From: Sphingopyxis flava
GTDB taxonomy: Bacteria; Pseudomonadota; Alphaproteobacteria; Sphingomonadales; Sphingomonadaceae
Assembly (NCBI RefSeq): GCF_900168005.1
Contig: NZ_FUYP01000010.1
Location: 1 to 64,000 of the forward strand
Direction of reading: 5' to 3'
Length of the DNA stretch: 64,000 nucleotides
Shown here: piece after piece, positions 34,660-43,632 of the stretch
Position numbering within the stretch: the stretch's first letter is position 1
How the letters are laid out: the number at the start of each line of letters is the position of its first letter
Program-made: the position numbers and the translations under genes
The notes under the pieces: model-generated
Seen by the model: only the letters and a program-made list of their open reading frames with translations
Told to the model about the DNA's origin: nothing
Databases searched by the model: none

Positions 34660-35196
34660 TTATTTCATGCGTTCAACCTGCTCGAAATCGAGCTCGACGG
34701 GCGTCGCACGGCCGAAGATCGACACCGACACCTTGACCCGCGCCTTGTCGAAGTCGAGTTCCTCGACCACGCCGTTGAAGCTCGCAAACGGACCTTCGAG
34801 CACCTTGACCTGATCGCCGATCTCGTAGTCGACGCGGATTTCGGTCTTGGGACGCGCTGCGGCCTCTTCCTTGCTGTTGAGGATCCGGGCGGCCTCGGCT
34901 TCGCTGATCGGCTGGGGCTTGCCCGACGAGCCCAGAAAGCCCGTGACCTTCGGCGTGTTCTTGACAAGGTGATAGACATCGTCGGTCATCGTCAGCTTGG
35001 CGAGGACATAGCCGGGGAAGAATTTCCGCTCGGCCTGCACCTTCTTGCCGCGCTTGACCTCAGTGACGGTCTCGACCGGCACCTCGACCGCTTCGACGAA
35101 ATCGGTAAGCCCCATGCGCTCGGCTTCGGCGAGAACCGAATCGCGAACCTTGTTCTCGAAACCCGAATAGGCGTGAATGATGTACCAGCGCGCCAT
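34660..35196 (-). CDS. nusG: transcription termination/antitermination protein NusG
   Basis: 178 residues. The N-terminal NGN domain starts W-Y-I-I-H-A-Y-S-G-F-E-N-K-V. The C-terminal KOW domain is at G-D-Q-V-K-V-L-E-G-P-F-A-S-F-N-G. NusG binds RNA polymerase, Rho and ribosomal S10. It follows secE by 27 bp, the conserved pair. Confidence 0.97.
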   Translation of the reverse strand: MARWYIIHAYSGFENKVRDSVLAEAERMGLTDFVEAVEVPVETVTEVKRGKKVQAERKFFPGYVLAKLTMTDDVYHLVKNTPKVTGFLGSSGKPQPISEAEAARILNSKEEAAARPKTEIRVDYEIGDQVKVLEGPFASFNGVVEELDFDKARVKVSVSIFGRATPVELDFEQVERMK

Positions 35197-35223
35197 AATC
35201 TGCGTATCCCTGTGTGAGTGCGC

Positions 35224-35421
35224 TTAGCGCGCGAGCGACGTCAGCCAGCCGACGATCGCGTTGAAAACCGTGTCGATGCCGAGGAAGAACAACGCCAGCA
35301 ATGTCGTCATGATCAGCACCATGATCGTCGTCTGCATCGTCTGGCGGCCGGTCGGCCACACGATCTTGGTGGCTTCGGTCTTCACCTGGTTGACGAATTC
35401 GCCAATCTTCGGCCTCGCCAT
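35224..35421 (-). CDS. secE: preprotein translocase subunit SecE
   Basis: 65 residues, the short single-helix alphaproteobacterial form. It begins G-E-F-V-N-Q-V-K-T-E-A-T-K-I-V-W-P (residues 6-22), whose amphipathic part and K-I-V-W-P are the SecE signature, and has one membrane helix about 38-58. It clamps SecY in the inner-membrane channel. First gene of the secE-nusG unit. Confidence 0.96.
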   Translation of the reverse strand: MARPKIGEFVNQVKTEATKIVWPTGRQTMQTTIMVLIMTTLLALFFLGIDTVFNAIVGWLTSLAR

Positions 35422-35932
35422 GTCGATCGTCCTGTTCCTGCCTGTCCAATGGTTTCGGCCAGATGGGTTGCCGCCCCGTCCGCGTCAAGCGCGTTTCGGG
35501 CAATAGTCCGCCCACCCTCCCCGGGCGTGCCGGCGAAAGGCGGAAGGAAAAACGGCGCATCTGTCCGAATGAAAGGGGCCTTTAGCCGGGCCCCCAGCCC
35601 TTGGCAAGCAATTGCCGCATCGCACGGGGCCTTAGCAAAAGCCATCCGGCAAGGGCCAAGCGCCTGCGCCCGCCTTTTCGCGCCCCGGGGTGTCCCTCTT
35701 TGCGTCAGGAGGCGGAAAGGATCGCGGCCAAAGCGGCAACGCCGTGCATCATCCGGCTGAAAAATCACAACAAATTTTATTGCTGTGTGCGGCCGATGAT
35801 TAACATTAGATTAGGGATGTTGCGGCGATAAGCTTTCTAAATTTACATCAGGGGCAATGGGCGCCACATGTTAGTCAACCATAACATTCGCTGGCTCTGT
35901 CTGGGCGCGCAGTCTTTGATACGGAGAATGGC
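35422..35932. other. intergenic region between secE and the PilZ gene
   Basis: About 510 bp with no gene I can support. The secE promoter lies at 35579-35607. From 35760 on the sequence is clearly AT-richer than the rest of the window and probably carries the PilZ gene promoter; no -35/-10 pair stands out. No tRNA was found next to secE. Confidence 0.55.
35579..35607 (-). promoter_or_regulatory. probable secE-nusG promoter
   Basis: On the minus strand TTGCCA (35602-35607), a 17-bp spacer and TAAAGG (35579-35584). The spacing is ideal for the housekeeping sigma factor and leaves a leader of about 150 nt. Confidence 0.6.
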
Positions 35933-36553
35933 ATGAATGTATCCCGGGCCCCCCACCCAACGGGACTCACGTCGGACCTCGCCGACAGCGACAGGCGGAC
36001 GAGCAACCGCCACTGCACCGTCTACCGCATTGCGGCGGTCGAGCGAGAGGGCGACGCAGGCTTCTGGCGCGTGCGCAATATTTCGGACAATGGCATGATG
36101 CTCGCCGCGAGCGTCGATGTCGCACCCGGCGAGCGCCTCCAGATTGCCCTTTCGGACACCGCCCGCCTGACGGGTGAAGTCGTCTGGGCCGAAAACGGGC
36201 GCTGCGGCGTCGCGTTCGACGCGCCAATCAATGCTTCCGAGCTGCTGAAGCAGCTCGCCGCCGAGCAGAAGGCGTCGAGCTATCGCGCGCCCCGACTGGC
36301 CGTGCGCAGCCATGCAACCATCGTGACCGACGAGGGCAGCCGAGAGGTCGACGTGGTCAACCTGTCGCAACAGGGCGCCGGGCTCGCTCACGAGGGCGAC
36401 CTTCCCGTCGGAACCAAGCTCGAGCTGATCCTCGAGGGCGGCATCCGCCGCCGCGGTATCGTGCGCTGGTCGCGCAAAGGACAAAGCGGCGTCTGGCTGA
36501 CCGCCCCGCTCGAACAGGCCGACCTTGAGAGCATCCGGCGCTTCGAGGACTGA
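35933..36553 (+). CDS. tandem PilZ domain protein
   Basis: 206 residues from ATG 35933 with ACGGAGA 5 bp upstream. Two PilZ-like domains: the first (about 20-95) has R-R-T-S-N-R and N-I-S-D-N-G-M, close to the R-x-x-x-R and D/N-x-S-x-x-G c-di-GMP motifs. The second (about 115-200) has R-A-P-R-L-A-V-R and N-L-S-Q-Q-G-A. It is probably a c-di-GMP effector controlling motility or surface polymers. A diguanylate cyclase gene lies 3 kb away. Confidence 0.85.
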   Translation: MNVSRAPHPTGLTSDLADSDRRTSNRHCTVYRIAAVEREGDAGFWRVRNISDNGMMLAASVDVAPGERLQIALSDTARLTGEVVWAENGRCGVAFDAPINASELLKQLAAEQKASSYRAPRLAVRSHATIVTDEGSREVDVVNLSQQGAGLAHEGDLPVGTKLELILEGGIRRRGIVRWSRKGQSGVWLTAPLEQADLESIRRFED

Positions 36554-36573
36554 CTTGGGATAAGGCCGCCGGT

Positions 36574-36894
36574 TCAGCTCTGCGACGAGAGTTTCATCAG
36601 CACAAGCCCGGCGAGGATCAGAAGCGCGGCGGCGATGCGCGCCGCGCTCGCTCCCTCGCCGAGAACCCAGACGCCGACAAGAAAGGCTCCCACCGCGCCG
36701 ATGCCGGTCCAGACGGCATAAGCCGTGCCAAGCGGCAGCGTCTTCATCGATAGCGCCAGTAAGGCAAAACTGGCGAGCATGGCGACGATCGCGACGAGCG
36801 ACGGACCGAGCCGGCTGAAGCCGTCCGACTGCTTCATGGCAAAGGCCCAGACGATTTCGAGAAGTCCGGCAATCACGAGAAAAATCCACGCCAC
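36574..36894 (-). CDS. sugE: SugE/Gdx-type small multidrug resistance exporter
   Basis: 106 residues from a GTG at 36894, placed by AGGAGG 9 bp upstream. Four membrane helices with W-I-F-L-V-I-A-G-L-L-E-I-V-W-A (the conserved Glu in helix 1) and the near-invariant L-P-L-G-T-A-Y-A-V-W-T-G-I-G-A-V-G. The helix 2-4 wording is that of E. coli Gdx, which exports guanidinium with proton exchange. Confidence in the Gdx subgroup is high; the actual substrate is inferred. Confidence 0.92.
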   Translation of the reverse strand: MAWIFLVIAGLLEIVWAFAMKQSDGFSRLGPSLVAIVAMLASFALLALSMKTLPLGTAYAVWTGIGAVGAFLVGVWVLGEGASAARIAAALLILAGLVLMKLSSQS

Positions 36895-36920
36895 GGGGGG
36901 CAGCCTCCTTCGAAGGGCCG

Positions 36921-36934
36921 CCGGGCCGTCCCGG
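36921..36934 (-). promoter_or_regulatory. possible guanidine-II riboswitch hairpin
   Basis: On the minus strand CCGGG-ACGG-CCCGG is a 5-bp hairpin with the ACGR loop that defines each half of the guanidine-II (mini-ykkC) riboswitch. It lies 26 nt before the sugE start, near the ribosome site, as usual for that RNA. The second hairpin upstream (36961-36974) does not have a perfect ACGR loop, so the call is tentative. Confidence 0.4.
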
Positions 36935-37051
36935 ACTTCAAACCCGCAAGCCAAGCGGGCGGGGACGTGGCCCCGGCGCGGGCCCAGGAGGGCCGCGGCG
37001 ACGCCTTTACCCCGGACGCCGCCGACCGGCAATGCCGAAGCGGCCCGTGCG

Positions 37052-39145
37052 TCAGGCCGCCTTCTTCGCCTGCCGGAACTTGTGGAGCAGCGGCTCGGTA
37101 TAGCCCGAAGGCTGCGTGACGCCCTCGAAGATCAGCGCCCGCGCCGCCTGCCAGGCGATGCCGTCGGGGGTGAGCTTTTCATAAAGCGGATCGCCGGCGT
37201 TCTGCGCATCAACCTTCGCCGCCATCCGCGCAAGCGCTGCATCGACCTGGGCTTCGGTGCAGACGCCGTGGAGCAGCCAATTGGCGAGCGCCTGCGAACT
37301 GATGCGGAGCGTCGCCCTGTCCTCCATCAGTCCGACATCATCGATGTCGGGGACTTTCGAGCAGCCGACGCCCTGGTCGATCCAGCGCACGACATAGCCC
37401 AATATGCCCTGGCAATTATTGTCGAGCTCGCGGATCACCTCCGCCTCGCTCCAGTTGCGGCCGTTCGCAACCGGAATGGCGAGCAAGCGATCGAGGCCCG
37501 GCGCCGCCTCGCCGGCAATCTCTCTCTGGCGCTCAAAGACGTCGACCTGATGATAGTGGAGCGCGTGCAGCGTCGCGGCGGTCGGCGAGGGAACCCATGC
37601 CGTGTTCGCTCCCGATTTGGGATGGCCGATCTTGGCATCCAGCATCGCGCGCATCATGTCGGGCATCGCCCACATGCCCTTGCCGATCTGCGCCTTTCCG
37701 CTGAGCCCGCAGGCAAGACCGATGCGCACGTTGCGATCCTCATAGGCGGCGATCCAGTCCGATGCCTTCATCTCCCCCTTGGGGATCATCGGGCCGGCGC
37801 GCATCGAGGTGTGGATCTCGTCGCCTGTGCGGTCGAGGAAGCCTGTATTGATGAAGACGATCCGGTCCTTCACCGCTTCGATGCAGGCGGCAAGATTGGC
37901 GCTCGTGCGCCGTTCCTCGTCCATCACGCCGACCTTGATCGTGTGGCGCGCAAGGCCCAGCATATCTTCGGCCGCGTCGAACAGCCGGTCGGTGAAACCG
38001 CATTCCTCGGGACCATGCTGCTTGGGCTTGACGATATAGATGCTTCCAGCGCGGCTGTTCGTGAGGGTGCCAAGGCCCTTCAAATCATGGAGTGCGCAAA
38101 GGCTGGTGATCACCGCGTCGCAAATTCCCTCGGGCGCCTCGGCGCCATCGGGAAGCCGGATCATCGGCGTTGTCATCAGATGGCCGACATTGCGCACGAA
38201 CATCACGCTGCGTCCATGGAGCGTGAAGGGCTCGCCCGAAGGCGACGTCCATTCGCGGTCCGTCGCCATCGCGCGGGTCACCGTCCTGCCGCCCTTCTCG
38301 AAGCTTTCGACAAGGTCGCCGCGCATCAGCCCAAGCCAGTTGGAATAGCCAAGAACCTTGTCCGCCCCGTCGACCGCGGCAACGCTATCCTCCAGATCGA
38401 TGATCGTCGTTAGCGCGGCCTCGAGGAGGATGTCGGCGACCCCGGCAGGGTCGGTCTTGCCGATCGCGCTCTCCGGAGCGACGACGAGCTCGATGTGAAG
38501 GCCGTTATGCCGCAAGAGGATTCCGCCGGGCTTCTTGCCCACCCATTGCGAGGGATTGGCGAGAGCAGGCTCGCCGCCCTGCCAGTCCGCCCAGCTTCCT
38601 GCCGCGAGCGGCACGGCCTCGTCGAGAAAGGCCTTTGCGCGCGCGATCACCGCGGCGCCGCGCTCTTCATCATAGCCACCGGGCCTTGCCGCGGGCGCTT
38701 CGAGCGCGTCGGTGCCGTAAAAGGCGTCGTAGAGACTGCCCCAGCGCGCATTGGCGGCATTGAGGGCAAAGCGCGCGTTAAGCGCGGGCACGACGAGCTG
38801 CGGGCCCGCCATCGTCGCTATCTCGGGGTCGACGTTCGCCGTGCCCACGGCAAAGGGCGCGGGCTCGGGAACCAGATAACCGATCTCGCGCAGGAAGGCC
38901 TCATAGGCGGCGCTATCGTGCGGCTGGTCGGTGCGCGCCTGGTGCCAGGCGTCGATCTTCGCCTGCAGTTCCTCGCGCTTCGCGAGCAGCGCCGCATTTT
39001 CGGGCGCAAAGCGGGCGAGCAGTGCGCCAAAATCGGTCCAGAAGGCGGCCGCATCGACCCCGGTTCCCGGGATCGCCCGATCCTCGATGAAGGAGACGAG
39101 ACGCGAATCGACCGACAGACCGCCACGATCGAGAAATTCAGTCAT
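37052..39145 (-). CDS. glcB: malate synthase G
   Basis: 697 residues, the long single-chain GlcB type. It condenses glyoxylate with acetyl-CoA to malate. Seen are G-Y-D-E-E-R-G near residue 154, [13 protein letters not shown] near 270, [15 protein letters not shown], and [16 protein letters not shown] near 555. The length and motifs exclude the shorter AceB form. No isocitrate lyase is in the window. Confidence 0.97.
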   Translation of the reverse strand: MTEFLDRGGLSVDSRLVSFIEDRAIPGTGVDAAAFWTDFGALLARFAPENAALLAKREELQAKIDAWHQARTDQPHDSAAYEAFLREIGYLVPEPAPFAVGTANVDPEIATMAGPQLVVPALNARFALNAANARWGSLYDAFYGTDALEAPAARPGGYDEERGAAVIARAKAFLDEAVPLAAGSWADWQGGEPALANPSQWVGKKPGGILLRHNGLHIELVVAPESAIGKTDPAGVADILLEAALTTIIDLEDSVAAVDGADKVLGYSNWLGLMRGDLVESFEKGGRTVTRAMATDREWTSPSGEPFTLHGRSVMFVRNVGHLMTTPMIRLPDGAEAPEGICDAVITSLCALHDLKGLGTLTNSRAGSIYIVKPKQHGPEECGFTDRLFDAAEDMLGLARHTIKVGVMDEERRTSANLAACIEAVKDRIVFINTGFLDRTGDEIHTSMRAGPMIPKGEMKASDWIAAYEDRNVRIGLACGLSGKAQIGKGMWAMPDMMRAMLDAKIGHPKSGANTAWVPSPTAATLHALHYHQVDVFERQREIAGEAAPGLDRLLAIPVANGRNWSEAEVIRELDNNCQGILGYVVRWIDQGVGCSKVPDIDDVGLMEDRATLRISSQALANWLLHGVCTEAQVDAALARMAAKVDAQNAGDPLYEKLTPDGIAWQAARALIFEGVTQPSGYTEPLLHKFRQAKKAA

Positions 39146-39250
39146 GCATACACTCTTTGGTCAGCGCGAGCGCGCGTGGGACCCGGGGAGGAAAGGGCCC
39201 GCGCCCTATGACGCGAATGGCGCAAGATGGCAACCGCCTCGCGCGGGGCT

Positions 39251-40462
39251 TCATCGACCGCGCTGGCCCGATGCCGCCCGGACCCCGAGCGGCGTCGGCG
39301 ATGGCGGCAGTTCATGGAGCGCGACGCAAACCTGGTTCCGGCCGCCTGCTTTCGCCCTGTAAAGTGCGGTGTCGGCGCGCCGCGAGAGGTCGAAAAGCGT
39401 ATCGCCGGGCATCACCTGAGCAACACCGAACGAGGCCGAGACACGGGCATCGATCCCGAGATCCTCGAGCGACGCGGCGCTAAAGGCGGTGCGCGCAGCC
39501 TCGGCCCGCCGGCGCCCCTCGGAAAGATCGGCGCCCGTGATCAGGACCGCGAACTCCTCGCCCCCCAGCCGGCTCACGACTGCACTCTCGCTCACGCTCT
39601 CGCGCAGCACGTCGGCAAAATGCGCGATCACGCCGTCACCCGCTGCATGCCCAAAGCGGTCGTTGATAGTCTTGAAATGGTCGAGGTCGGCGGCGATCAT
39701 CACCGTCGGCGTCCCGGTGCGCAGCGCGCGTGCGATGCGCCGCTCGGCATGCCGGTCAAAGCCCCGCCGGTTGAGCAGCCCCGAGAGCGAATCGGTCTCG
39801 GAGCGGACGAGCATCTCCGCTGTGGCATCGCGCATCATTACAAGCAGCAGCACAAGCGCGAGCGCCACCAGCGTCACCGCGCCCATGCTCTGCGAAATTG
39901 CGGCATAGGTCGAGGCTATATAGGATTGAGGCGTGCTCGCCGCCCCGATCGTCGCAGCGATGAAGGGTTTGACCGCATAGAGCAGCGCTGACAGCGCGGT
40001 CAGCCCGACCAAAAGCAGGTCGAGCGCCTGGCGCCTTTGCGACTGGAGCACGACGACGCCGACGAGCAATTGCGTCGCGACATAGGGCAATTGATAAAGG
40101 ATCCGCCGCAGCATCGAAGGGCCCGGCATGGTGAAGAGAAAAGGCACGGCAAGAAGGGTAAGCAGCCAGATCGCGGCAAGCGTCCTGAAAGGCGGCGTGA
40201 CGCCATAGTGGCGCGCGATCCCGATCACGCAGAGCGTCAGCGCGAGCAGATAGGTCAGGAATATGCCGATGCCCACCAGCGTCGGATCCGACTGCAGCGG
40301 CAGCAGAAATTCGAGGGCAACGTCAAGGATGCCCATCGCATAACCCGACGCAATCCATGCCGCCCCCCGCGCGCGCCGCTGCGTCGCGGCGACCACGCCA
40401 AAGGCAATCGCGAAAATTCCCGCGATAACCATGTTGATAACCAGAATGAACGCCGCCGTCAT
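39251..40462 (-). CDS. membrane diguanylate cyclase (GGDEF) without I-site
   Basis: 403 residues. Six or more membrane helices fill residues 1-210, then a GGDEF domain with D-L-D-H-F-K-T-I-N-D and R-L-G-G-E-E-F (active site 300-304). The usual R-x-x-D inhibitory site five residues upstream is replaced by S-E-S-A, so product feedback is probably absent. It makes c-di-GMP from two GTP. The C-terminal 30 residues are Pro/Arg rich and divergent. Confidence 0.9.
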   Translation of the reverse strand: MTAAFILVINMVIAGIFAIAFGVVAATQRRARGAAWIASGYAMGILDVALEFLLPLQSDPTLVGIGIFLTYLLALTLCVIGIARHYGVTPPFRTLAAIWLLTLLAVPFLFTMPGPSMLRRILYQLPYVATQLLVGVVVLQSQRRQALDLLLVGLTALSALLYAVKPFIAATIGAASTPQSYIASTYAAISQSMGAVTLVALALVLLLVMMRDATAEMLVRSETDSLSGLLNRRGFDRHAERRIARALRTGTPTVMIAADLDHFKTINDRFGHAAGDGVIAHFADVLRESVSESAVVSRLGGEEFAVLITGADLSEGRRRAEAARTAFSAASLEDLGIDARVSASFGVAQVMPGDTLFDLSRRADTALYRAKAGGRNQVCVALHELPPSPTPLGVRAASGQRGR

Positions 40463-40739
40463 ATTGCGCCCTGCTTAGCGAATTTTACGGCGGCGTGCGC
40501 TGCAAAACTTTTAAAGATGGGCATGCCTGTTCAACCTTTGGCGGCAGCGAGAATTGGGAAGCGCCCTCACCCGCGCCCCATCCCCCCGATCTGCCCCGGG
40601 TTTCCGCTCGAGCTTTTCCCGGCAAATGCGGCCCTTGCCCAGCCTTGCCCGATCGCGGGCATCGGTGAAAACCTGGCACGAGGCCGCCCGCAGACCTTTC
40701 CAAAACGAGCGCCAGCCCGAACGCCCCTTTAACCCCTCA

Positions 40740-42509
40740 TTATTTCCCCGCAGCTTCGGCTCGAAAGCGCGACCGCGCGGTCTCCATCTGCCGGTGGCTA
40801 TGGCGCGCTTTCAATAGGTCATGGCGCGAGAGCAACCCCACGACGCGGCGCGTTACGGGATCGACGATCGGGATGCGCCCGACCCCCGTTTCGACGATGA
40901 GGTCAGCAACATGACCGACCGGGGTTTCCGCATAGGCGACGGGCTGCGCCGCATCGGAGACAAGGTCGGCGAGCGTCCGGTCGGCGGGCATGTCGGCGAC
41001 CCGCCAGCCGAGCGCATCGGTGCGCGACGCGAGGCCGAGCAGCCGGCCCGCCGCATCGACGACCGGGTAGCTGCGGTGATCGGCCTCTTCGGCAAAGAAG
41101 CGCAGGGCATCGCCGGCGGTCATCGTTCCCGGCAGCGTCGCGGGGTCCGCCGTCATCAGGTCACGCGCCTGCATCAGGTCCATCGGGTCGACGACATATT
41201 CCTGGCGGATATGGCGGCCGCGCCGCGCGATCTTTTCGGTTAGGATCGACCGGCGCATGATGAGGACGCTGACGGCATAGGCGGTGCCCGCGCTCGCGAC
41301 AGACAGTGGAAGCGCTGCGAACAGTCCCGTCACTTCGGCGGCGAAGAGCGCGCCGGTCAGCGGCGCGCGCATCGCGCCGCTCAGGATCCCCGCCATGCCG
41401 GCAAGCGCCCACAAACCCGGGTCGCCGAGCCACAAATGCCCCGCGAGCGCTCCCGCCGCGCCGCCGAGGATCAGCAGCGGGGCCAATATGCCGCCCGACG
41501 TGCCCGACCCAAGCGCGACGAGCCAGACGACGCCCTTGACGACCAGCAGCGCGAGCACGACGCGCAGCCCGAGCGCCCCGTCGAGCAGCGCCTGGATGCT
41601 GCCATAACCCGCGCCAAGAACATGCGCGTCGACAACACCGCCCAGCCCGACGACGATGCCGCCGATCGCAGGCCACCACATCCAGTGAACCGGGAGCCGG
41701 TCGAACAAATCTTCGATGCGATAGAGGAGCGCAGACAGCAGCGTCGCCTGCAGCCCGACAGCAATGCCGAGCAACCCCGCCGCCGCGAGCGCAGGACCCG
41801 TCGCAGGCAAGCGGGCCGTCATCGGGAACATCGGTCCGCTGCCAATGAGCGCGGGCCGGCAGGCGGCCGCGACGAGCACCGCGATGACGACGGGGACGAA
41901 GCTGCGCGGCTTCCATTCGAACAAGAGCACTTCGAGCGCGAGAAGAATCGCGGCGAGCGGCGTGCCGAAGATCGCGGTCATTCCCGCCGCGGCGCCCGCA
42001 ACGAGCAGCGCCTTGCGCTCAGCGGCGCTCAGGCGGAAGCATTGGGCAAACAGCGACCCGATCGCGCCGCCGGTCATGATGATCGGCCCTTCGGCCCCGA
42101 AGGGCCCGCCGCTGCCGATTGAAATCGCCGAGGAGATCGGCTTCAGGATCGCAACTTTGAGGGAAAGGCGGCTCTGCCCGTAGAGAATCGCCTCGATCGC
42201 CTCAGGGATGCCGTGGCCGCGGATCTTGTCTGATCCGAAACGCGCCATAAGCCCGACGATCAGACTGCCAAGAGCGGGGATTGCCACGATGAAGAGCCCG
42301 ACGGGCGCGTCGGTGATCGCGGCATGATCAGCCGAGAGGCGCGCGAACCAGAAAAAATTGGTCGCCAGCGCAATGAGCTTGAGCAGCACCCACGCGCCGA
42401 GCGCGCCGCCCGCGCCGACGACGAGCGCCATCGCGGCGAGCAGCAGCATACGCTTGTCGGCGCTATGGTCCGAGAGTTTGGGGACGGCGGCGGCGGATTG
42501 CGATAACAC
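40740..42509 (-). CDS. ClC family chloride channel or transporter with CBS domains
   Basis: 589 residues from a GTG at 42509. The membrane part has the selectivity signature G-S-G-G-P-F-G-A-E-G-P (132-142) with the gating glutamate at 140 and the later G-S-G-T-S-G-G-I-L-A-P. After it come two CBS domains (about 450-575), of the type that binds nucleotides. Prokaryotic ClCs are proton/chloride exchangers or fluoride channels; chloride is more likely from the signature. Divergent from a MarR regulator. Confidence 0.92.
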   Translation of the reverse strand: MLSQSAAAVPKLSDHSADKRMLLLAAMALVVGAGGALGAWVLLKLIALATNFFWFARLSADHAAITDAPVGLFIVAIPALGSLIVGLMARFGSDKIRGHGIPEAIEAILYGQSRLSLKVAILKPISSAISIGSGGPFGAEGPIIMTGGAIGSLFAQCFRLSAAERKALLVAGAAAGMTAIFGTPLAAILLALEVLLFEWKPRSFVPVVIAVLVAAACRPALIGSGPMFPMTARLPATGPALAAAGLLGIAVGLQATLLSALLYRIEDLFDRLPVHWMWWPAIGGIVVGLGGVVDAHVLGAGYGSIQALLDGALGLRVVLALLVVKGVVWLVALGSGTSGGILAPLLILGGAAGALAGHLWLGDPGLWALAGMAGILSGAMRAPLTGALFAAEVTGLFAALPLSVASAGTAYAVSVLIMRRSILTEKIARRGRHIRQEYVVDPMDLMQARDLMTADPATLPGTMTAGDALRFFAEEADHRSYPVVDAAGRLLGLASRTDALGWRVADMPADRTLADLVSDAAQPVAYAETPVGHVADLIVETGVGRIPIVDPVTRRVVGLLSRHDLLKARHSHRQMETARSRFRAEAAGK

Positions 42510-42585
42510 GGCTTGTCCGGCATGGGTGGAAGGGGCGGAGGGCCAATATATCGCAGCGCGACATAATTCAATTGCAAGGATGATG

Positions 42586-42999
42586 ATGCCGAAAATCGAC
42601 GCCCCCCTGACCGACGCGGACTATGCCGCGCTCGCCGATTTTCGCCATGCGCTGCGCCAGTTCGTCGCCTTCAGCGAGGCGCGGGCAGCCGAAAAGGGGC
42701 TGACGCCGCAGCAACATCAGGCCTTGCTCGCGATCCGCGGCGCGGCGCCGGAGGCGCCGACGATCGGCACTGTTGCGCAGCGACTGATGCTGAAGCCGCA
42801 CAGCGCAAGCGGTCTGATTGACCGGCTCGAGCTTCTGGGCCTCGTCCGCCGCGAGATCGCGCGAGACGACCGCCGGCGAGCGACCCTCTATCTCACCGAA
42901 AAGGCGCACAAGGTGCTGCAATCCCTGTCGGCGGTCCACCGCGACGAGATTCGCCGCCTCCGCCCCGCGCTCGAGGACATGCTGAGCCATATCGGCTGA
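42586..42999 (+). CDS. MarR family transcriptional regulator
   Basis: 137 residues from the third of three consecutive ATGs (42580, 42583, 42586), chosen for spacing to CAAGGA. Winged helix with L-T-P-Q-Q-H-Q-A-L-L-A-I, then L-M-L-K-P-H-S-A-S-G-L-I-D-R-L-E-L and R-D-D-R-R-R-A-T-L-Y-L-T. It is divergent from the ClC gene with 76 bp between starts, so it may control that gene. Effector unknown. Confidence 0.9.
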   Translation: MPKIDAPLTDADYAALADFRHALRQFVAFSEARAAEKGLTPQQHQALLAIRGAAPEAPTIGTVAQRLMLKPHSASGLIDRLELLGLVRREIARDDRRRATLYLTEKAHKVLQSLSAVHRDEIRRLRPALEDMLSHIG

Positions 43000-43014
43000 G
43001 ACGCGCGCCCGGCT

Positions 43015-43498
43015 TCAGGCCGCGGCGCGTGCTGTCCGCTGCTCGGCGATGCTGGCAAGCTCTGCGCGCGCCTGGCGGATGATCTGGCATCCCCGTTGAT
43101 CCCAAGGCTTGCAAGGATGCCCGCGACGATGGGGTCGGACCAGCCGGTGCCGAAAACGCCGGGCCGAGCGGCGACCACCGCTAAATTGGCGATTGCGTCG
43201 CTGCGCGAGCATCTCGAGGCCGAACGGCGGTTCGCCTCGCCCTCGGCGCCGCCGCAGCATGAGAGCGCGGGCGATACTCGCCGCAAGCGCGATGAGGCCA
43301 ATCACGCCCATCGCGGTAGCATATCGCCAAGAAGAACGATTGCGCCGGACTGTAGTGCGGCCGACGCTGCGGCAATGCCGCCGACGATCCCGACCGCGAA
43401 CATGCCGGCGTTGATCGCAAGCGCAATCCAGGGCACCGCCGCCGCGCCGGATCGCCGTGGACGCCTCCGCCCGCGCATCCGCAGCGACCGCCAGCCAT
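43015..43498 (-). pseudogene. wrecked cation-efflux (CDF-type) transporter gene
   Basis: A family-like start (M-A-G-G-R-C-G-C-A-G, 43498) is read in one frame. Frameshift then gives V-P-W-I-A-L-A-I-N-A-G-M-F-A and A-A-S-A-A-L-Q-S-G-A-I-V-L-L-G-D, ending in a stop. A missing middle region follows, then S-D-A-I-A-N-L-A-V-V-A-A and V-F-G-T-G-W-S-D-P-I-V-A in other frames, and I-I-R-Q-A-R-A-E-L-A-S before the final TGA. The pieces follow the order of small cation transporters (about 200 residues). At least three frame changes plus a deletion. Confidence 0.7.
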
Positions 43499-43632
43499 GT
43501 TCGCATCCGCGGCTCGCCGCTCGGGCCCCCAGCCGAGCGGGCCGCGGGCGCGGGGGTCAAGCATCGGGGCCGCCCGCAACAAAATGACAAGACGGGGTGC
43601 AAAAGCATCGCGGCCCCCGCTATAGCCGTGCA

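Noticed and set aside
36725-38413. 562-codon plus-strand open frame over glcB
   Set aside because: Antisense to malate synthase G with intact motifs; no ribosome site.
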